From Blastocystis hominis (Eukaryota; Sar; Bigyra; Opalinata; Blastocystidae), in contig NW_013171815.1 in NCBI RefSeq assembly GCF_000151665.1, positions 1,005,153-1,069,152 of the forward strand: a DNA stretch of 64,000 nucleotides, given 5' to 3'. Positions 58,914-64,000 of the stretch are shown here, one piece after another (the stretch's first letter is position 1; the number at the start of each line of letters is the position of its first letter). Under the pieces are notes generated by a model. It had not been told where the DNA came from. It searched no databases and saw nothing but the letters and a program-made list of their open reading frames with translations. The position numbers and the translations under genes were made by a program.

Positions 58914-60681
58914 ATGAAGTCCCTTCCGGAACGATCCTCAAGAGGAGTGCGGCAAAAGAAACTAACAGGAGCTGCAATCGAAGCGGACAGAGAGTTCTGG
59001 AATCAGGACTTTTTCAAAGAGGTGAGCGACGATGAGGACTTCTCCGATTCGCATGGTAGCAATGGTTTGTGTGTTATGAATGGAAGGAAGCGAGCCATTA
59101 AGCGATAGTGAAGATTCAGACATTGATTTACCCGAGGATGAGGAGCCTCAGGCACCTGTAGTGGAACCCAAAGAAAAGAAAGTGAGTCCGCGTGATGTTT
59201 TTGAGTGATTTAGGAAAAAGTAAAGCGAAGTGTCTATTTAGATCCCTCTGCCAAAAAGAGTAAGCCGAGAAAGAAGGCAGCCGCCGAAAAGAACGCGGAA
59301 GGCAAGCCAATCGCAAGTCCTCCGAAACCAAGTGATTTCTCTCCTTTTCCCCCATTTTAGAGCCTGTTTTGCCCCAGCTCGAGCTAACCCTCCGTGCTTC
59401 GACGCAGTACAAGAGTCAAGTGTCGGCCATCCAGCGCCAACTCGAGGAAGAGGACAAAAAAGACGTAATTCCCCGTTTCCCCGTTCTTTCATAGACCGTG
59501 CGTCACCGCAAGCGACAGCCGGTGCGCCGTCCTCTCCAGCGGCAGATGCTCCAGCAGAGCATCGCCACGGAAGTCGAGAACACCATGTTTGTTTCAATCC
59601 TTCTTTCTTTCACACCCAGTTCTCTCCACCAAATCCTCAAAGAAGAAGAGAAGAAAAAAGTCGTTACCAAACGCAAAGCGTATTTTTACCACCCTCTTTT
59701 CACCACAGAATCACCGGCAATCGCGTATGCGAGTTGTCCTCCCCTCGCTTTCCCCATCTTCTCCTTTTCTCCTCCCCTTCTCTGGCTCCTGCCTGGCCGG
59801 CAGTGCCGCGTCCTAAGCGAGCGCGCTGCGCCTTCAACGACGGGCCTGCGCGCTACTTCGATCCGCGCTCCAACGCGCCGCTGTGCAGCCTGGCTTGCGC
59901 CAAACGCCTCCGCGAAGAGAGGAGGGCCAAGGAAACCACCGCCCTGCTGGGCACCGCGGGGGACGAAGCCTTCCGATCCAGTGGACTGAGTGGCCTGAAT
60001 GGGGTCAATGGGGTCAATGGGGTCAATGGGGTCAATGGGGTCAGTGGAACCACTCGACCTAATGCACCCAATGCACCCAATGGACCCAATGCATCCAATG
60101 CACCCAATGGATTCGGTGAAACGCCCGGGAGAACGGGAATGGGAGGCATCAAGGGAGAAGCGAAGCAAACGCGGCAGATGGCGAGTGGCGGACGTACGGA
60201 TGGGAAGAAGAGTGGAGAGAAGGGAAAGGAAGCGATTGGCGCAGGGACGCAGAAAAACGGAGACGCATTAAAGGGCATTCCGAAGGGTGGAGTAAAAACG
60301 GAAAACCCGCCGCCGCCGAAGAGAACGATACCGCAACCAACGGCTCCGATCAATCCCACGATCGTAACGACGACCACGACGCAAGGAAAGGTGTTGCAAT
60401 TCCAATTGAACTACGCCAACGTTCTTTATATCAACAGCAAGGCGCTAAATATCCCAGTGAACATAAATCAGATGTACTATCTTCAAACGGAGGTGAATGG
60501 GAAGAAGGTGGTGAATGCGCATCTTATGACGGAAACGAAAAGGGATGCGGATGGAAATGTATATTATTGTATGGTACCGATGATTCCCTTACAGAATCCT
60601 TCAACTTGCATTGTTTGTTTGAATCGCGGTTTTTACGCAAATTTCGCAGGTCGATCTGCCGATTTGATCTGCAGTTTTTGA
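58914..60681 (+). CDS. VPS72: VPS72/YL1 homologue with long C-terminal extension
   Basis: YL1 delivers H2A.Z-H2B as part of the SWR1/SRCAP complex. Introns 59056-59086, 59182-59213, 59332-59360, 59465-59494, 59587-59619 and 59680-59708 give 527 residues. The N-terminal part has RSSRGVRQKKLTGAAIEA, an acidic H2A.Z-binding stretch SDSEDSDIDLPEDEE, LTLRASTQYKSQVSAIQRQL, TVRHRKRQPVRRPLQRQMLQ and SLHQILKEEEKKKV. The YL1_C-like block is RCAFNDGPARYFDPRSNAPL (family CsVTGLPAKYVDPKTGLPY). After it comes an unusual ~250-residue extension: Asn-Gly-Val and Asn-Ala-Pro minisatellites, a basic linker and a beta-rich end (VLQFQLNYANVLYIN). The extension may be an added domain. Confidence 0.82.
59998..60112 (+). 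repeat. Coding minisatellites in the VPS72 extension
   Basis: A run of GGGGTCAAT units (about 5 copies, coding NGVNGV) followed by AATGCACCC-type units (coding NAPNAPNG). Confidence 0.9.
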
Positions 60682-60707
60682 GCCAAAACACACCGTATTG
60701 AGTCAAA

Positions 60708-63674
60708 ATGAGCGATTCTATCTTTACGGTTAATCAGCTCTATACATTAGAATCACCGAAAGTCGAAGCTGTTGCATATTCAAGTACTTTGGCAGAGAGG
60801 AGCACATAATGTGTCAGATGGAAGTGGTCCTAACGAGCTGTGCATTTTTACAGCAGTGAAAGGCGGAAGATTGTACGAGCATATAGTTAAAGCAGAACCG
60901 CGTACTGAGAATCGGACCGTTCGATCTTTGGTTTTCGTTGTGACAAATAGTCCCGAAAGTATTCGCTTGTGAGTTCGATATCCACAGTGGCGAGTAAAAA
61001 GAAAATCACAAAGATTTTGCCAATTCGCTCTCTGTCTCGAGTGCTTGTACTCAGCAGTATTGGATTAGGAGTGGATTCACGTCTAGATGGAGTGCTTTCT
61101 GCGTTTGACTTTTCAAGCTTGTCTCCTATATTTTGCGATATCTCAGTTACAAACATTTTGGATATGGGAATTAACGGAACGCTCCGCGACAACTGTCTCC
61201 AATTCTGGATATTGGTGAAGAAGCGCGTGATCCTCTACACCTTTTCGCAAGGCCAATTCACCAAGCTCCAAGAAATCCCTCTGGCCGACACCCCTCTCCT
61301 CGTGTCCTGGATCGGCCCTCTTCTCCTCCTCCAATCCAAAGATTCCCTTCTCGTCATGGACCTCTCCACTCCCCAATCCTCCACCACCTTCAAAACCTCC
61401 CTCAAGAACTCCTCGCAAGCCACGCTCCGTCTCCTCAGCAACAACCGCATCTTCTTCAGCACCTCGCCCGTCTCCTTCTCCCTCCTCTCCCTTCCCGACG
61501 GCTCCGACGGCCCCGACGGCCCCGACGGCCCGCACAGCGCTCTCCCCCGCGAAACCTCCCTCTCCTACACGAGCCCTGCGCCCAGCAAGGGCGTGTGGTT
61601 CAGCAGCCCGTTCATCTTCGTGCAGTCGGACGCTCTGCACGTTCTGGACCAGTGGTCGCTGCGCCCCGTCGACTCGCTCGCCCTCCCCGCCGCCCAGCTG
61701 CTCTGCGACATGACGCTCCTCGACGCAGAGCTCCGGAACGACGAGCTCGGCGTCGTCATCGCCGTCCTCGCCGACGGAACCGTCTGCGCCATCGATCTCC
61801 GCGACGCCGACGCCGCCATCAGCCGCTTCAGCCAGGCGGGCGACGTGGCCACCGCCTTCGACCTCCTGCACCGCAACGAGGCCGCGGGGAACACCGTCCG
61901 ACCCGCGGAGAGGCGTGAGCTCTAGGCGATGGACAAGCGGCAGATGCACAGACAGGCCTGTCTCACCTTCTTCGCCCATCTCGACTTCGCTCAGGCCTTT
62001 CACCACGCCTGGGAGGCGCGCATCGCTCCCACCCAGCTGCTCCCGCTCTTCCCGGAGCTTCTGCTCCGCCCCCTCCCCGACAGCACCGTGTTAACCGCGG
62101 ATCTGCTCGGACGAAACGTCCACTCCGTGCTCGAGTTCGTCCTGGCCACGCGGAAACAGCATTCCAGCGACCCCTCCGCCATCCGCCCCGACTCCGAACT
62201 CGTCAAAACCGCGGTGAACCAGGCCGAGAGCGAGCTCCTCGAGTTCTTATGGAAGTTCCACGCCGAGAACCAAGGGGAGAACCGCGGGGAAGACAAAGGG
62301 GAGGACCAGGCGGAGAACCAGGCGGAGAACCGCGGGGAAAGCCGCGTGGTGGATGTGGCGCTGTTCCGGCTGCTGCTGAACCGCGGGGATCCGCGTCTGT
62401 CTGGCTTTATCGCGGGGCAAACGAGCTGCGAAGAGGAAGATGTGCGGGAATCGCTGGTTTCCCGCGGGTTGTACAACGCGCTGGCGTCGTTCTACGTGCA
62501 GAAGAAACGCCCGCGCGACGCGCTGCAGCTTTGGCGGGAGCTGGGAGAGGGCGCGCTGCGCGAAGAAGGCGTGGACGGCGTGAGTTTGACATGTCAATTC
62601 CTGCGGAACCGCACGGAGACGGACACGCTGGAGCTGATGCGAGCGTTTCTCCCGTGGGTAATGGACCGCAACCCCGACGAGGGCTACAAAGTGGTGATCT
62701 TTGGAGAGGTGTCGACGGTGCCGATCGCAGGGTTCGTGCTGAGCGAGCTGGAGCGCGTGGGCGCGTCGAACTACCGGTCGTCGTACATCCAGTACTTGGT
62801 GGTGATGAATCACGTGGACGATCCCGCGCTCACCACCGAGTTCATTCTGGAACGGATCCATCTGCTGCTTCGGCAGGTGCAGGAGCACGAGCTCGACATG
62901 GCCGTCGCGCGAGTGGCCGACACGCCGTCGTTGGTGCGGGATCAACGCGGGCAAATTCTGTCCTTCCTCGAGAACAACCAGTCCTACGACGCCTCGCAAG
63001 TTCTCGCCGAAATCGACGCCTCCGCGCTCTTCTTCGAGAAGGTCGTCGTGCTCGGCCGCCTCGGCCGCTATGAAGAGAGTCTACGCATCGTGGTCTATGA
63101 GCTGAAGTCGATCTCGTACGCGTGCAGCTGCTGCGCGAAGTTCCCTGCGAGCTCGTGGTATCTTTTGCTCCGGATTTTGTTCGCCGAGCAGGACGAGGAG
63201 TGCGCCATGGAGCGGGAAGTGACGCGTAGACGCAGGGATTCCTTCCGAGAGGCAGCGTTGCGCGTGTTGGAGGAACACGCCTATGAAATCGACCCGATCG
63301 AGGTGCTCAAGATCATCCCCGAGGACCTCACGCTGCAGCAACTGCTCCAGTATTACCAAAGCGTTGTGCCTCACTCGACGAATGTAATGCGAGAGGCGAG
63401 GATCCAGCGCGGAATGGAACAGTGGAGATAATGAGGGGATTTGAGGAGTAGGGTGCGAACGAACCAGCTGCGTCGGGAATTGAATTCGATTAAGAATTCG
63501 TATGTGATAGTAAACGGAGGCGAGACCTGCGCTGTCTGTGGAGAGGAGTTCAGACAGGATGACTGTATGGTGATAGATGGCGAGGATAAGAAAGTGCACG
63601 AGCGCTGCTGCTGCAAGGAGAAGGAGATTGAAGTGTTGAATGACTTGTTTTTGCGTGTTTATTTACAGAAATAA
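60708..63674 (+). CDS. VPS39: VPS39/VPS3-family (TRAP1) endolysosomal tether subunit
   Basis: HOPS/CORVET tether subunit. Introns 60784-60817 (34), 60931-60959 (29), 61896-61925 (30) and 63422-63451 (30) give 947 residues. The N-terminal CNH domain is seen (LYEHIVKAE, KKKITKILPIRSLSRVLVLS). After the 30-nt intron come the CLH-type repeats starting MHRQACLTFFAHLDFAQAFHHAW and PLFPELLL, matching VPS39 YAFNLFCQKRFDESM. The last exon, joined by splicing 63422-63451, adds CAVCGEEFRQDDC and HERCCCKE, the C-terminal zinc finger seen in VPS39/TGFBRAP1 (CMVCKKKI). Low-complexity loops are present: DGPDGPDG (61499-61540) and a charged ENQGENRGED run (62266-62346). A match to VPS3/TGFBRAP1 instead is possible. 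Confidence 0.82.
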
Positions 63675-63784
63675 GAATGGGGGTGGGGGTGCAGAATTGC
63701 GATGGAAGTTGCAGGTGAGAATAGTCCACCCCCTGGGTCGATATTGTTGATTTTCTCAAAAGTTTGTAAGGACTCGTTTTATCA

Positions 63785-64000
63785 ATGGCTAAGACTGAAA
63801 AAGGTAAGTTGGAGACGTTATGAATGCGAGGAATCGTGTCTAATCGCTCATGTAGCTGCTGCTGCTGCCAAGAAGACCCAGCGTGTTCAGAATAAGAAGG
63901 CTGGTCACATTCACACTACCACTCGTTTCTACCGCCCAAAGACTCTTGAGCTTGCTCGTAAGCCCAAGTATGTCAGACATGCGGTCCAGAAGGAGAACAA
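63785..64000 (+). CDS. RPL23A: 60S ribosomal protein L23a (uL23), 3' end outside window
   Basis: The first exon encodes MAKTEK plus one base; a 52-nt intron (63804-63855), the longest in the window, follows. The second exon reads AAAAAKKTQRVQNKKAG, then TTTRFYRPKTLELARKPKY, matching the start of eukaryotic uL23. The open frame runs off the right edge at position 64000. Ala/Lys-rich codons are strongly biased, as for RPL13. Confidence 0.95.

Noticed and set aside
1-64000. Insertion sequences, retroelements or viral genes
   Set aside because: No transposase, reverse transcriptase, integrase, long terminal or terminal inverted repeats were recognised on either strand.

Overview
This window is nuclear DNA from a compact eukaryotic genome, most probably the gut stramenopile Blastocystis (species or subtype not determined). 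Three things point there. First, nearly every gene is cut by GT-AG introns of about 28-37 nt (extremes 24 and 52 nt), and removing them restores the family-conserved protein frame. Second, the octamer TGTTTGTT sits just past many stop codons, which is the polyadenylation signature reported for Blastocystis. Third, some genes fit a mitochondrion-related organelle (propionyl-CoA carboxylase beta with a presequence, a complex I NDUFA9-like subunit, LETM1, an Obg GTPase). Intergenic gaps are mostly under 300 bp, and neighbouring genes often meet or overlap tail to tail.

Layout. 0-8.2 kb: PP2C phosphatase (cut by the left edge), SAPS-domain phosphatase regulator, Obg GTPase, a two-TM coiled-coil protein, a DUF4604/KIAA1143 homologue and the AP-2 mu subunit. 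8.2-12.3 kb: AT-rich island with a MORN/TM/LRR gene. 12.3-21.5 kb: TMEM208/SND2, tRNA-Leu(CAA), an unknown protein, PAP2 lipid phosphatase, a small zinc/TM protein, an acidic protein, DNA polymerase REV1 and RNase P subunit POP4. 21.5-30.4 kb: second AT-rich island with two more MORN genes (22.9 and 26.7 kb) around an NDUFA9-like gene. 30.5-36 kb: splicing factor SF1, a THUMP methyltransferase, RNase H2 subunit C and CCT1. 36.2-41.1 kb: a giant MORN/TM/LRR gene carrying six tandem 489-bp repeats. 41.2-48 kb: threonine synthase, a small unknown gene, PCCB, an 11-mer-repeat amphipathic protein, ribosomal protein L13 and a sirtuin. 48.3-64 kb: a coiled-coil tail-anchored protein, the 2,260-residue endosomal RME-8/DNAJC13, LETM1, VPS72/YL1, a VPS39-like tether and ribosomal protein L23a (cut by the right edge).

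Housekeeping regions are GC-richer with strongly biased codons, which is why long antisense open frames (up to 1,632 codons opposite RME-8) appear; these are not genes. The accessory content is one family of four paralogues (9.3-11.7, 22.9-23.9, 26.7-29.6 and 36.2-41.1 kb). They combine MORN_2/YwqK-like repeats, usually a membrane segment, and a BspA-like leucine-rich repeat tail. In that tail most repeats are separate exons bounded by tiny phase-1 introns that always end TAG|AT. The copies differ by domain loss, internal duplication and near-identical shared introns, as expected of a fast-evolving, probably surface-exposed recognition family. This is the most novel system here. No transposon, CRISPR array or viral gene was recognised.
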